Source of the DNA: Oscheius dolichura | Taxonomy: Eukaryota > Nematoda > Chromadorea > Rhabditida > Rhabditidae | DNA length: 64,000 nt | Assembly: GCA_932521035.1 (NCBI GenBank) | Contig: OW051496.1 | Location: 7,812,001 to 7,876,000, forward strand | Direction of reading: 5' to 3' | Part shown: positions 1 through 12,239 of the stretch, one piece after another | How the letters are laid out: each line of letters begins with the position of its first letter | Numbering within the stretch: the first letter of the stretch is position 1 | The notes under the pieces: generated by a model | Databases searched by the model: none | The model's input: only the letters and a program-made list of their open reading frames with translations | Told to the model about the DNA's origin: nothing | Program-made: the position numbers and the translations under genes

Positions 1-3000
1 CGAACATATTTTTGCCACTCTTTACAGAGAAAGAGAGAGAGAGGTGTGGCCTGTTTATGCCCTGAAAAAAGACTACTTTTCAGCTGCCATAGGAAATTAG
101 TTAATATCCGAATATAATGGTCACACAGCAGAAACAGCAGCAAATGTTGAACACAAAGCCAGAGATTAGGAGAAACGCTGGAGATATTCATATGTTCTGA
201 TTCGGGTGAGAATTCTCACAAGAGAGAGAAAAAGTGAAATGAAAGGACAAACGGAGAGAAGAGGACAACAGCCGAAGAAAAAATAGGACACCCGGAATTC
301 GGACAAGGAGGCAAAAAATCGGGGGAAGGAGAGATAAAATCCTCCTCGGAGGAGAGAGTGAAAGTCGGTCGCAGCGGTGTTCTCCCGGGACATCTCCTGC
401 CCCGGCCAGCCAGAAAGGGAAAGTATCCACTATGTGTGTACGTACGTATCTTTCTCTCCCCTCCTCCACCCCCCAAAGTGGCGAAAAGATGCGATCGGTT
501 GCCCAAGTGGGTCGCCGGATCCGCAACGTTTCATTCCGCGAGACCCCGGAGAGTCGAGGCGCATCCCAACAAAATGTTTCATAAACTACGCGCGCCCTCT
601 TCTCGTCGGCCAGGCATAAATCCGGTAGAGAAAACATGTTTCGAGGAAGAGACGACGACGCGCGAGGGAAGGTGAGGCGGTGAGCCACACGCGGAACCGG
701 AAAAGACGTACGGCGTACGCGACGGCGAGGCGGCGGCCACGGAAGACCCTCGGGAAAAAGTGGAGGAGGGAGAGGAGGATCAGCCAAGACGAGGAGGAGA
801 CACTCCACGTGGGACACCTGAAACAATTTATATTTTGTAATGTAAGAGTTGGAAGAAAATAGAGAAAGGAGATGGAGAGCCAGTGTTCCTGAGGAAACAT
901 GGACCATTAGAGTCATCTGAGTATAGCAAATTTTCCGGCCCTGCCCGTCATCTTCGCCTTCTTCTTCCCCTCCTCGAGATAAGGCTGTTTGTTTTGGCGT
1001 TCTGGATAGGGCCCAAATCGCATGACTTTCTTCTTTTTCCAATTTCATTCTCTTCTTTTGAAAACAAGGCGCTTAATCGACTGGAAAATGTAGTTTAAGC
1101 CGCTGCGTTGATAAGACCCAGAGGAGCAGAGGAATAGCCCCAATTGTATCAGAGAGGGGACCCCTTGCAAAAGACTCTTCCACCCGTTTCTTGCAAAACA
1201 AAACAACAAACAGCCCCGGCTCATGTTGCATCTTTCGACTATCTCTGCTGACGCATAGCCGGTGTAACTTTTGGTCTGGGTGTTTTTGTTACTCTCCGGC
1301 GTAATCGAGTGAAGTCAAGCAAGAGGGGAGAACTCCCTCTCTTCCGGAGAGAACTACGTTCTGTACGAAAAAAACACACGGCATTCATCTCTTGGTCAAG
1401 TTGGGGAAGAGAATCCTTCAATGAGCGGCTGTTTTGTTGAGTTCAGAAAAAAAGAAAATATTGTTTTGGATCGGGGGGCGTGGGGTCAACACGAATTGAC
1501 GACTACCGGAGAGAGGAAGTTCATGATCAGAAGATCTACCAACTACGGTATTTCTAATAAGAAAATGAGTCATCGGGGTAGGACCTTGTAGAGGAGATGA
1601 AACTTTCATAACCTACAGTAACCCCGGGAACCCGAGGCTGAATTGCCGAAGGGGGGAAGAGACCCCAAGCCGCAAGGGGCCGTCCGCTAGATGCTTTAGG
1701 TCTTCCTTTCGCCTTTTCTTACTGTAGTCCCTTTTGGCCAAGAGTAGGTCCAGTAAGAAGTCTACTTTTTGTCCTCCCGATCTATTTCTACCCCAGACAG
1801 GATCATATGACGGTATGCCCCCTAGGCGCCGCCATCCTCCGCGCTTGTTGCTATTTGTTTATTTCCGCTGCCGTGGCGTCCTCGTCCTCCTCCTCCCGTT
1901 GTTTATCATTGATCTTCTTCGTCTCCGTGCCCGTTTTTTCCTCGAGTGATTGAAGTTTGCAAACAGTCAGCGATTCAGTCGACGTGTTTTCGTCGTTTTG
2001 CTGTTTTCTTAGCCAATGATCTCTTGGAGACGGACGGCGTTTACGTTGCACTACAGTATCTTTTGAGAGGTAAAAAAGAAAACAAGTACACGTGTCACGG
2101 GGAGAGAGAGAGAGAGATAAAAAAGGGGAACTGAATTGATTCTGGTCTTCTTCGGTGTCTATACTTGGGTGTCAAAACAACTTGTCCAAAAAGGAAGATA
2201 AGGGGGAGGGGGACGACCTTGCCGTGGAGGGAGAGGACAGTAAATATGGGCCAGGGGGAGAGTGGCAAAGGAGGAGAAGAGAATGAACCCCGGGGCCTCC
2301 CCACAGTTCAAAATCCAGAGGTGGGAGGTTCTCCTCCTCCTTCTTTGGAGTTTTCTCAGATCTCTCTGAATAGGAATGAAGATCACTCCCCCGTTCAAGT
2401 TCTGAATCAAGTGAAAATTAGAAACTGTGAGTAGGGGACAGGTAAATTGACTCCATTGACCCCCTACAAAGTACGCCACCAGCCCCCGGTCGGGGATTCC
2501 TTTCTTTTGATGGTGGTGGTTGAACTGACTATGATTTAATTTTTGTTTATCAGAGAGAAAAATGATACAGGTGATATAAATGAACCTCGTTGATTTCTTT
2601 CTCTCTCTCTTTATTTTTTGTATTATGCAATATTTATGAAAACGGAGCGCGGCAAAACAGGGTGTTGCTGTTAGAAAGCATGCTGATGAGCGGAGATTAC
2701 TCGTGCTTTTTGCAAATGGAGCAGGAGATCAAAAAGAGATGGAGGACTGTTTGGGCTTTAGAGATACGAAGAGAGAATTTGAAAGAATTCTAGGTGGCTG
2801 TCTAGATGCTCTAGAGGAAGTAGAGGCCGCTAACTCTAGCCCCAGACGGGGGAAAACCTCTTTCGGGGCACGTATACTGAACATGGCCGTATAGCCTCTA
2901 TTATCGTATCCACGAGGAAACTCTCTGGATGGAAATCACATTGAAGCAGAGTTTTGATCCATACCCAGGAGTACAGAGACTAGGGAGCGAGCTATACCCC

Positions 3001-5095
3001 CAGGAAGCCTAGACCCCCTTCCCGGACATGGCACCTGGATCCATCGACATAAGATTACTGTATGGAGTCCGAAGAAGTTCCCAATCTGTGGCTTCCCTGT
3101 AAATTGTGACCTTCCCCTTCTCTGAGTCTCTCTATCCCCCATAGCTACAGTATCCAGTGTTCTGATCTCTCCCGTCTCAAAAAGAGAAGTTTGAACTCTC
3201 TCTTTCTTTCTCGTCCCGTACTTGATCTCCCCTCTACCTAGTACGTCCGTTCTTTTTATAAATCTCTTCTCTAAAACTTTTTCATCGTCTCCGTCTGCTT
3301 CATTTACCTGGGTGAAAAAAGTCCAAGTGACAAGTTCTCTCGTCCTCTCTATTTTTGGTCTTTCCCCGGAGAGAGAGAGTTCCAGAGAGCGCGACGGATT
3401 TGTGTCTTTGCTCCCGTGAGGCGGCTAATACGATTGTGATCCAATTTTTCATTCATGAGCAATATTCTCACCCCGGTTTTTTTCTGATTAAATCAAACAA
3501 AAAGGACAGCGCGACAATATATGAGTGTGCCGGTTCTATTTCACTCCCTGCAAAAAGCAGAAAAAAAACAATAAATAGTATAAATAATCGCCTGGATTAG
3601 ATGGGAGGGGATAGCCACCGCCTCTTTAAAGCAGCTAATGACGGAAAAAGAATGATCTCGCTGGAATGAAATAACAACACACACAATATATTATAGGTGA
3701 TGTTTAAGAAACCATATTTTAGCATTTTTAGATTAAAGAAACAGCTAAAAAATAGAAGAAAACCGCGGTTAATCTTCGTAACCAGATTTTTTTTGCTCTC
3801 TCTCTCTCTCTATCTGCCACACCCTTCTGTTTCAGCTGGACTAGGAAAACAGCGGCACGAGGGCTGATTAGGAAAGGGAGGAAGAGGTGAACATAGTATA
3901 GGCTATATACTGTATAGCCAGTGGAATAAGGAGGAGCAGAGGGACTGGGACCAGGTATTTCAAAGCCAGTTGAATCCAAATACCAGAGTAAAAATGAAAA
4001 AGGCCATTGTGGAAGTGGAACGGATATGCCGTCATGTTGGGAGGATAGCGGGGTTAGAATGAGCTTTATGCGGAACCTTCAGTCCTGTTCCAAGTGGTAT
4101 TGGCGATTTTTCTAGCATGGTAGGGTTGAGGTCGCGTTTGGCATCCTCTGAAGCCAAGGAGGATCTTTACCATCCGACTGACCGCTAGAATGTTGAGAAA
4201 GGAAGGGAGCAATCGCTTCAATTAAAAACCGAGCCTTGAAAAAATATCGGGAGCCTGGCTGGCCTTCCATAAAGTACCCTGGAGCCGACCTAGGAGTTTC
4301 TCTTCAGAAATCCTGACATACCAGGAAAATGCCCGCAAATTTTGACATAACATCCGGTTGTGCACTGGAGACAGTTCTTTAGTACATCCCTTGGAATATA
4401 TTTATTCCCGGAAAACTATCTCCCCGTGCACCTGTATCCGACCAAGAGCACCTTCATTCTCTCTCCTATGTAGGGGGAATAGGATTCGCCCCTCAGCCGG
4501 AGCAAAGGTTATATTTGTTCCGGCTTTCAAAAGGAGAAAAACTAGAACACAAAACGAGGTCACAGAGTGTCTGCCTTGCTCTGTTCCCTCCGTTTCAAGT
4601 CACTTCTAATGGGTGTGTGATCGTGTTCCAGGCGAGTAATCCGGCTGAATTCGAATGTATGACCCTTCTCGACTCGTCCCCTTTCTTCGAAGTCAAACGT
4701 AATCGACCAAAAACAAACAGAATCATCTGCCTTTTTTAATCGTCCAATTCCCGGGAGCATCACCTTGGCTGCACTTTAATCGGGAAAAAACAACTGGGCT
4801 CTGTTCTAATATAGTTGAAAAGGAGCAAATTTGAAGAGAGGAGAGCAGATGGGATGGGGAAAACAAAAGAGGGAGACCAAAAGAACGGGGGACGAGAGAG
4901 GGAGAGAGATAACCCGAGGGAGATCCCACATGAATTATTTGGGGCCAGCTCGGCCACTATTCCAAGAGTAAATCATTGCGCAATCCAGTAAAAAATGCAG
5001 AGGAAAACAACTGGAAGGGGGGAAAAGGGCATGGGGTTACGGTAACTGGGGAGAAGCGGGAGGAGACGGATGTCTAACTGTGGCACGGCAGTCAA

Positions 5096-5191
5096 CCCCC
5101 GTACAGTCTCGGTAGAATCAAAAATATGAAAGGATGATAGTTTTGTACCTCCCAGGAAGGGTAACAAACGCACTGCCGAGGCCCTACGGGG
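5096..5191. repeat. Paired-arm hairpin, copy A
   Basis: The left arm (CCCCGTACAGTCTCGGTAG from 5097) and the right arm (CTGCCGAGGCCCTACGGGG from 5173) are near reverse complements separated by about 57 bp. The same arms recur as inverted pairs at five other places in the window. It may be a very short MITE or another hairpin-forming element. No coding potential is seen. Confidence 0.7.
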
Positions 5192-7962
5192 TTGGGTGAA
5201 CTATTTCCCCGTCCTGCTGTCTAACTGTGGTGCGTTAGAATTTCAGGACCGAGAATCAAGGATTACGGTATCTGCTTGTACAAGAGGAAAGCGAGAGTAA
5301 CTAAAAGCCACCTGTGACCACAAATCATTTGCGGAACAGTTCCACGCTGCCAAAACCCCGGGACGATAGGCTCAAATTTGCGTTTTTGAGGTTCAAAAGC
5401 AGCAGGGGGAAATGTGGTTCCGTGACGGCTGGAAATCAGCTAAAGATCATCTTTTGCCATTAGGAGAAGGAACAAACAAAAACAGGAACTTGAGCAACGG
5501 AGGGACTCGAATTATGGGGCGCGCTTACTTCCGAGAGGGGGAGAGGAGGGTTTATTTGGTTCAAGGAGGGCGGCAGGACGTAAACAAGGGTTCCATTTCC
5601 CAAGGGGGAGAAGGGCAAAGGGTCCAGGAAGAGGTCGGCGGCCGGCTGCCATCAAAACACACGTGCGACGGGGAGGAACTGGGGGGCTCGAGATAATGCG
5701 AAACTAATGAGAACAGCCGGCCCCCCGAGAGTGTACGTATGCAACAAAAATAAACAAGAATTTTTGCAAGGGGGAGAGGGAGGGGTACGAATGTATCCTG
5801 CCGGAGGGGAACATGTTGTTTGTATCTACACGTACGTACGTATGTATGTGTGTGTTGCGCGTCGACGACGACTGACAAGGGGCGGGCGCGGAATGGCAGA
5901 GCAAAAAACCAATACGAGAGAGAGTTGCAAAAGGGCTCTCCCCCTCCGAAATGGGCCCTGCTGGACAAAACACTCCCTCCCTCCCCCCTCAGGGGGTCCC
6001 CAGGAAGTTGCCCCCCGGCCTCTCTCTCCTGCAACAGTTGTTATATTGTGGCTCGAATTACGGAGAGAAGAAGAAGAAGAGAAGGGATCCAGGAAGAGGC
6101 AACTAGAGGCAGTTCGAAGCATCCTCTCAGCCCCGGGGAAATTGTATCTAGGCTCAGTTTTTGACGAGAAAGCGACTACTCTCTAGTCCCGGCGGACAGA
6201 TGCCCTAATTTAGCAGGATTTGAACTTCTACCGTATTAATGAGTCAAGCGAATTAGGGCACACACGAGAGAGTGCAAACTGCTTCAAATGAATCCAGTTG
6301 TACTGACCGAGGGGAGGAATGCCGCTGACGTTCACAAGGGCTTAGAATCCTCTCTGCTGGCCTCTTGACCCTATCCAGGGGTTACTGTAAGTCTCTGTAT
6401 TTGAAGGGAGAATAAGACCAAAAAAAGAGAGAAAAGTGATCTGTTCCGATATAACGAGGAGCCTCCAGAGGTCATAATTTGATACTTGAGAGGAGAATTC
6501 GCCTTTGACGTTGAAATTGTTATTTTTAGTGAAATTTGAGTATCCACCCGGGGAGCAGAGGAGGGTATTAGCAGGGAGGCCACATGTTTTATCCTCCCTT
6601 TACCTTGTACACCTGGTTAAATACAGTGGGTGATGTATCAGAGAGATTAAAAAGTTCTCTCTCTTTCTTTCTTCTGAAGGGAGGAGGATGACCTGGTCTT
6701 TGATATCAGGAGGAATCGTCGGGATAATGAGATCTTCTGGAGAGAAAAAGAGACAGACTATTTAAAGGAGAGGCCGACGACGAAAAAGAAGAAGAACAAG
6801 GGATAATCCCTCCCCTCCTGGCCTTGAGAGCAATGATCAGAATCTCATCCTCTTCTCCTTCTCCGGGAGGATGACGGGTTGACACAAATAAAACACGGAT
6901 TACGGTAGATTATAGAAGAAGCCGGCAAATCGGCTATGCGCCCGGATTTAGACTATTCCCCTTTTTCAAGCAGATTAGGAGATTTGAGTTGAGGTAAAAA
7001 AATGAGACGGATGAGTGCTGAACCGGGAGATACATCCAGGGGGATACTGTAGGGAGCAAAAGACAAAAAGATGAGAAAGAGGACGACGACGAGTTCAGCT
7101 GGCTAGAAATAGACGGGATGATAAAAAGGGAATGGAGAAGGACAAGTCAAGTAGAAAAGGAGATCACCATCTGGGTGGAAAAGGGAACCAAGTGACCTGG
7201 AAGGGGCAATGGAGCTGTTCACCGAGTTCGGGCCCGAAAGGCGTCTTTTTGGGGGAGGCGCGCCACCTTTGCTCTTTTTTGGTGTCATAACCCAATATTC
7301 TGATTACAGTATGCCAAAAACAGTACACTTATTGCACAGAAATAGCGCAAAGGTGACGCGTCTTCCTCCGAAACTGCGCCTTACTGGCCCAGACTCCGGA
7401 TCTCGCCGTTTATACCGTCCTGGGGGAATAGATCCATTCAAGTTGACCTCTGAACTCCCAGAGATCAAAAGGAGAGACAGAAGAACCAGAAAATGATGTC
7501 ATGGGGTACTGTAATAGGGTGAAAAGAGGTCAAAAAAACCATCATCTTCGGGCCCCTGGAGGTCGATACGTCTTTCTTCGGTAATCTCTCCCCAGAGTAC
7601 GTACCTTGCTGATGGTTTTACTCCCGAGCTTGTTTCCCTTTTTTTCGTCTCTCTCTCTTTTCGCCGTTTAATCGGATTGGCAACAAAACAGCAAAAGGAG
7701 CAGATGGTCAAAAAGAAAAGAGAGAATAGAAAAGAGTTGATCGTGATATCTGGAGACTGGGACAGAGATCTTCATAGTGGGAAAAACAACTTTTACGGGA
7801 CATCGCCCTGTGAATGGCAAGATTCGGAGAAGTGCAGGCAGGTGATAAGCAAGAAAATACGAGACGAGTCAAGATGTGTTCATCAGGGGGAAAGCACAAG
7901 CTACAAAGAGAATTTTCGAGGGAGTCGGGGACTTTTTCCGGCTTTGTTGGTTTTCTTCTGCG

Positions 7963-8045
7963 CTCGTACAGTCTCGGCAGAACATAAACTATGAAGAATT
8001 TGCAGATTTGAGTAAAGAAGGCACTTCTGCCGAGATTATACGGGT
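7963..8045. repeat. Paired-arm hairpin, copy B
   Basis: Left arm CGTACAGTCTCGGCAGAA and right arm TTCTGCCGAGATTATACG face each other about 45 bp apart. The arms are close to those of copy E at 44.2 kb. It has the same architecture as copies A and C-F. Confidence 0.75.
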
Positions 8046-10159
8046 GTAGCCGCTCTTCTGGGGGGTGTCAACCAGGCGGGCGGTTTTCGAGGGAAGTATG
8101 GCCCCTTTTCGGTGGAATAGACCTTTAGTCTTTGGCATACTGTAATTAGTATATTAGGAATAATGTCTTCATCCACGAAAAGAGACAAGGAAGTCGTCCC
8201 TCCCGCCTTTTTGGCGTCTTTGGTAGTATAGAATGTTATTCTTTCTGTAATCTTTGGCGCTTTCGCTCCGGCTTTAAACCATCTGACAGTTCTTTCGCAA
8301 TATTATGTATATTATTTTTCGATGGCCCGTCTCTCCGTCACGGGGATGGCTCCCTTCCCCTCTTCTTCCTCCTTTTTTGCAAAGCAAAACACACAGCATA
8401 ATAATAATAATACGGTGACTGTGTGATGAATTCCGTCGACCAACGGCCACTCTCCCGAATTTGCCAATCCTCGGTTCCATTACCAGTTTTTTGCCCGTTT
8501 TTCCAACATGAGGTGTGTGAAAAGGCGGCTTAACTGTTTTCTGTTGGCGGGTCGCCCACGTGTTTGACCAAATACAAACCCCGGGTCTCTCGCTCTCTCT
8601 CTCTATTGGGGACTCTTGGGGATGAGGGGGGCCAAGCCGTTTTAAGATGGACAGCGAAAACATGCCGAAAGGAACGACAACAAGTAGATTATGTTACGGA
8701 GAAAAAGGTAATTGAGGGAGGGCAGGCAGATCAACGGGAGGGGGACGAGAAAGGGAAACATTTCGGGGAATGGCAAACCGTGTTCAGTTATTCTTATCCT
8801 CCCCTCCTCCCCACCGGATTAGCCATTATTTTCTACGCTTTTTATCCATCTAATAAGGGCAACTTTAGCTCAACAGCTAGGAGAATGCCAGCTGGGACAG
8901 AGGATTTGATGACAACAATAGGACACCGGCAAATTTAGAACCCGGGATTTAGAGGAAAAAAAGAGGAGATCAAAAAGAGACGAGGGGGCTCGGGCTTGTT
9001 CGAGGTTTACGGGTGTAAACTTTGGAGGGGCGGCGGATCTGGAATTTCGTGTACGGAGTGCTATACAGCAATAACAGTAGCCAGATGATTATGGTAGAGT
9101 TAATTCCATCGTCCCGGGAGTTCCTATGGCTGTAGGAATCGCGTATTGCTGGAGATCCTGGTGCGCCACGCAGGTAGTCTCGGGAGCAGAACGGTTCAAA
9201 GGGACACAATTTTTAATAACTGGAAATCATTATGCCGAGAGTGGATGTGTGCCTGTTTGAGATCATTTGAGGCACGGCCACCACAAGGGGGATTTCTGGA
9301 GCTGTGTCCATTGGTTATATTTACATCTCTAGTATCTTCCAAGGAAGTGATCTTTCCATTTTTATAAGGTTGTATAGATAGAGTTTGTTCGGAGCCAGAG
9401 CCACCACAATGGGCTCTGCTTACCCTGAGCTTCAAAGTTCACTGCCGGGTTATATTTGAAACATTGTTCCGCGCGCGGGGCTTGAACCCCCAAAAGTTCA
9501 TCTTCTTCCTCCATTCATCGTGACTTTTTGTCGTCTTTGACCCGAAATATTTCTTGCACAAAGCATTACATCATTACGAGAGGATCGTATTACCAGGCTG
9601 TAAACACCACACACAAGAAGCGGCTGCCATCCCGCCCGGGGAGGAGAACAGCTGGGGGGACGGACGAGTATGTTGACAGAATATTATGGACTAGAAGAAG
9701 AAGAAGAAGAAGTGTGCCCAAGTGCACACTCCAGCTATTTGCTATTCAGGGCAGGCAGTCTTCACGGACCCCGGGTACTTTTGGACCACCACCACCACCG
9801 CCACAATGTCCCCTCTCTTCTATATGTGGGAAAGTAATTAGCCAGTCCAAAACAGGGAAGAAAGGAAGATGGATAGACCAAATGGATCCCGGAGGGAAAG
9901 AGCGCCAAACAGTCTATAGTAATCCGCCTCTTGTTCAATACTCTAGCTATTTTTGTCCCCATCCTCCTGCTCTTTTTATAGCTCCTCTACTATTTATTGT
10001 TTTGTAATGAGGCCAAAAACAAGCAAAGTGCAGCTGCAGCCCTTCCATATCAGGCAAATCTGACAAAAACAATGATAATGCCCGGAGAAAGGGACAGCAA
10101 CATGGCAAAACGAGAGGGAGAGGAGAGCTAGAAATTGGGGAACAAGGACTCGGCGCCCG

Positions 10160-10254
10160 CACCCGTAAAATCTCGGCAGTTGAATTCTTTTTTACTGAAC
10201 ACGGTACAAAGAGGCCTCGCCTTCATCCTTCTCGGGTTGCCGAGAGTTATGGGT
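10160..10254. repeat. Paired-arm hairpin, copy C
   Basis: Left arm ACCCGTAAAATCTCGGCAG (10161-10179) pairs with the more diverged right arm TTGCCGAGAGTTATGGGT (10237-10254). The spacer is about 57 bp. It belongs to the same family as the other five paired-arm hairpins. Confidence 0.65.
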
Positions 10255-11172
10255 CCTGCAACGGAGACGCGCCCCGACCTTTAACCCGTAAAGTATCCGT
10301 TGGAGATGGACTATAGCCTCTCCTTTTCCCCTTTCGAGTATTTATTTATGGCTAGCAATGTTCCCCGAGATCGATAAAAGATCTGATTACGGTAATTGTC
10401 CATTTCCGACTCCGTAACAAGTTGCCCTTTCCCGGGTCCAAAAACACCTTCCCCGTCTTGTAAATGTCCTCTAATGATGTTGTTCCTCTCCTTTTTCGAA
10501 CCACTGCTCCTCCAATTAGGTCATCGCCATGAATATCCTCTGATCCGCTTCAATGTTTCCGATTCATTCACTTGAACTTCTCCAACTCAAACATCTGCCA
10601 CACTCCATGCTCTTCGAAGAAACAAGGGCAGAAAAGATTGGCTGTAAATGACTTGCTCTTGCCGCTCGGCCCGATAATCTTTTACAGCCGGGAGAAACAC
10701 GCGTCATACCGGTTCAAATGGTGATAAAAATGGTGGACTTGGACTGTGTGACGTCCTCCCGGGCCGAGATCACTATCTCCAGCTGCTGGAGGACTCTTTT
10801 CCAGGAAAACAGAGGCCGAGATAGTGGAGCGAAACTAGAAAAAGGAATTTGGGGTGCGGTTACTGCTCATATATATATAGTAGGAGCACAGCTCGCCGAC
10901 CCGACCAAAAGGGCGCCACGACGTGATTTACGTAACAGGCGCGCTACAGCAATTAAAATTATTTCCCATAGTAAAGTGTCTCATCTGGGTGCATCTAGTT
11001 CTCTTTAGTGGTAAATCCGATTTGATTTCTGTTTTCTGCAATCGATTCAGCACATCAGATCGTCTTTTAAAGAGAGCCTCACCCAGTAAAAAAATTTGTT
11101 GATCTTGTCGACTATCATTTTTCGCGGGCAGCATTTTTCGTTAGCGTCCTTTTTTTTTGAGAAAATCGTCGT

Positions 11173-11479
11173 GCGGCCCCCTTCCCCGCCTTTCAGAAAG
11201 AAAATTTTCGTCGTTCCATTCTCCATTTTTTTGTCGTCGGGTTCAATTTCCCCTCCTCTTCTCGTCGCCCAAACCGCCCCAGAATTTTAATTCCCAACTT
11301 CCTGTCATCCTTCTCCTCCTCCCCGTCCTCCTCGCGAACTCCATGTCAAATTTGTTGCCGCGCGCGAAATTCGCGTAACCCGAGAGCGCCGGGCGAGTCC
11401 AACGGTTAACGAGAGAGGACAACAACAAAAATACGTGGAGGCGGACGGCGTCTTTCTGAAAGGCGGGGAAGGGGGCCGC
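11173..11479. repeat. Inverted repeat with 28-bp perfect arms
   Basis: The 28 bp at 11173-11200 (beginning GCGGCCCCCTTCCCCGCC) are the exact reverse complement of 11452-11479. The arms enclose about 250 bp of CT-rich then GA-rich DNA. Weaker complementarity continues outside the arms. It looks like a foldback element or remnant MITE. No target-site duplication was identified. Confidence 0.7.
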
Positions 11480-12166
11480 GCGGCAGCGGCCGAGAGGAAA
11501 AAAGAGACAGAATGCAACAGACTGAATTGGCTAATTCGAAGCAATTTGCAGCCGGGGAGACAAAATGAGAGGCGGGTAAAAATATCAAACGGGAGGAGGG
11601 GCAGAACAGGGAAGTGGAGGGGCAACACAAACATAATTTGGGAGGAAGAGGGAATGTAATAAGGAGGAGGACGAGGGGATACTATTCTCCTCCTCCTGAA
11701 AGCCCCAAGGAAGGGATCGAAAAGTCAAGAAGGGAGAGGAGGGGGCGAGCAGGCAGGCAATAACACAGATGGGTAAAGAAAGAAGGAAAGCAGAAAACAC
11801 TTGAACCCGACTGCGCCAGGCTCCAAAGTTGAATAAACTTCAAGTGGATTTTGGGGACAAATTGAAGAATTTTCGAGGGGGAACGAAGCCAAATATTTTT
11901 GGGGGGAATAGTCAATGGAAAAGACATATTTTGGGACGCAGAAAAGGGCAGACAAAATAAGAGGGAGACGGATAAAAATAGGACTGGACAGAATGGACTA
12001 AAGGGTCGAACGAAGGGCTTTTTTGTTCCTCCTTGTTCTCAAATAAATGCAACGGGAGGCGGAAATTGGCCTTGAGAGCATAGATCCTCTGCTAGAAATC
12101 CCTCTTGTGGCTTGATATGACCTCAAATGGTTCAGTATTTACCCAAAAGAAAGCAAAAAGTGTTAT

Positions 12167-12239
12167 AGCCCGATGCGGGGCTCGAACCCGCGACAGCCAG
12201 ATTAAGAGTCTGGTGCTCTACCGACTGAGCTAACCGGGC
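12167..12239 (-). tRNA. tRNA-Lys (anticodon CUU)
   Basis: The minus strand folds as a standard cloverleaf. The acceptor is GCCCGGT paired with ATCGGGC, the D-arm begins TAGCTCAGTCGGTAGAGC, the anticodon stem is CCAGA/TCTGG around loop CTCTTAA (anticodon CTT at 12204-12206), and the T-arm contains GGGTTCGAGCCC. A TTTTT run lies about 10 bp past the 3' end, as expected for Pol III termination. The discriminator base reads U, whereas lysine tRNAs normally carry G, which is slightly odd. Confidence 0.93.

Larger units (their letters stand above)
1..12166. other. Gene-poor, purine/pyrimidine-rich region
   Basis: I find no gene I can support in these 12 kb. Open frames exist on both strands, but they are low-complexity (Arg, Pro, Ser or Leu runs from GA/CT tracts), lack family motifs, and do not connect through phase-compatible splice sites. 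What it does hold: GA/CT microsatellites (about 2100-2116 and 3798-3813), runs of GGGAGGAG-type purines, several ATTACGGTA and TACTGTA motifs, three paired-arm hairpins (5096-5191, 7963-8045, 10160-10254) and a 28-bp inverted repeat near 11.2-11.5 kb. It could be intergenic DNA or long introns of a gene whose exons lie outside the window. Confidence 0.55.

Noticed and set aside
188-1048. 286-codon minus-strand frame
   Set aside because: Its composition reflects a CT/GA-rich tract, with no domain, no splice context and heavy overlap with equally open frames on the other strand.
5707-6186. 159-codon plus-strand frame
   Set aside because: It runs through simple TACG and GGGA repeats, and overlapping frames on both strands are equally open.
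9470-9495. GGGGCTTGAACCCC, resembling a tRNA T-arm
   Set aside because: There is no matching D-arm, anticodon arm or acceptor within 80 bp. It is a plain short inverted repeat.
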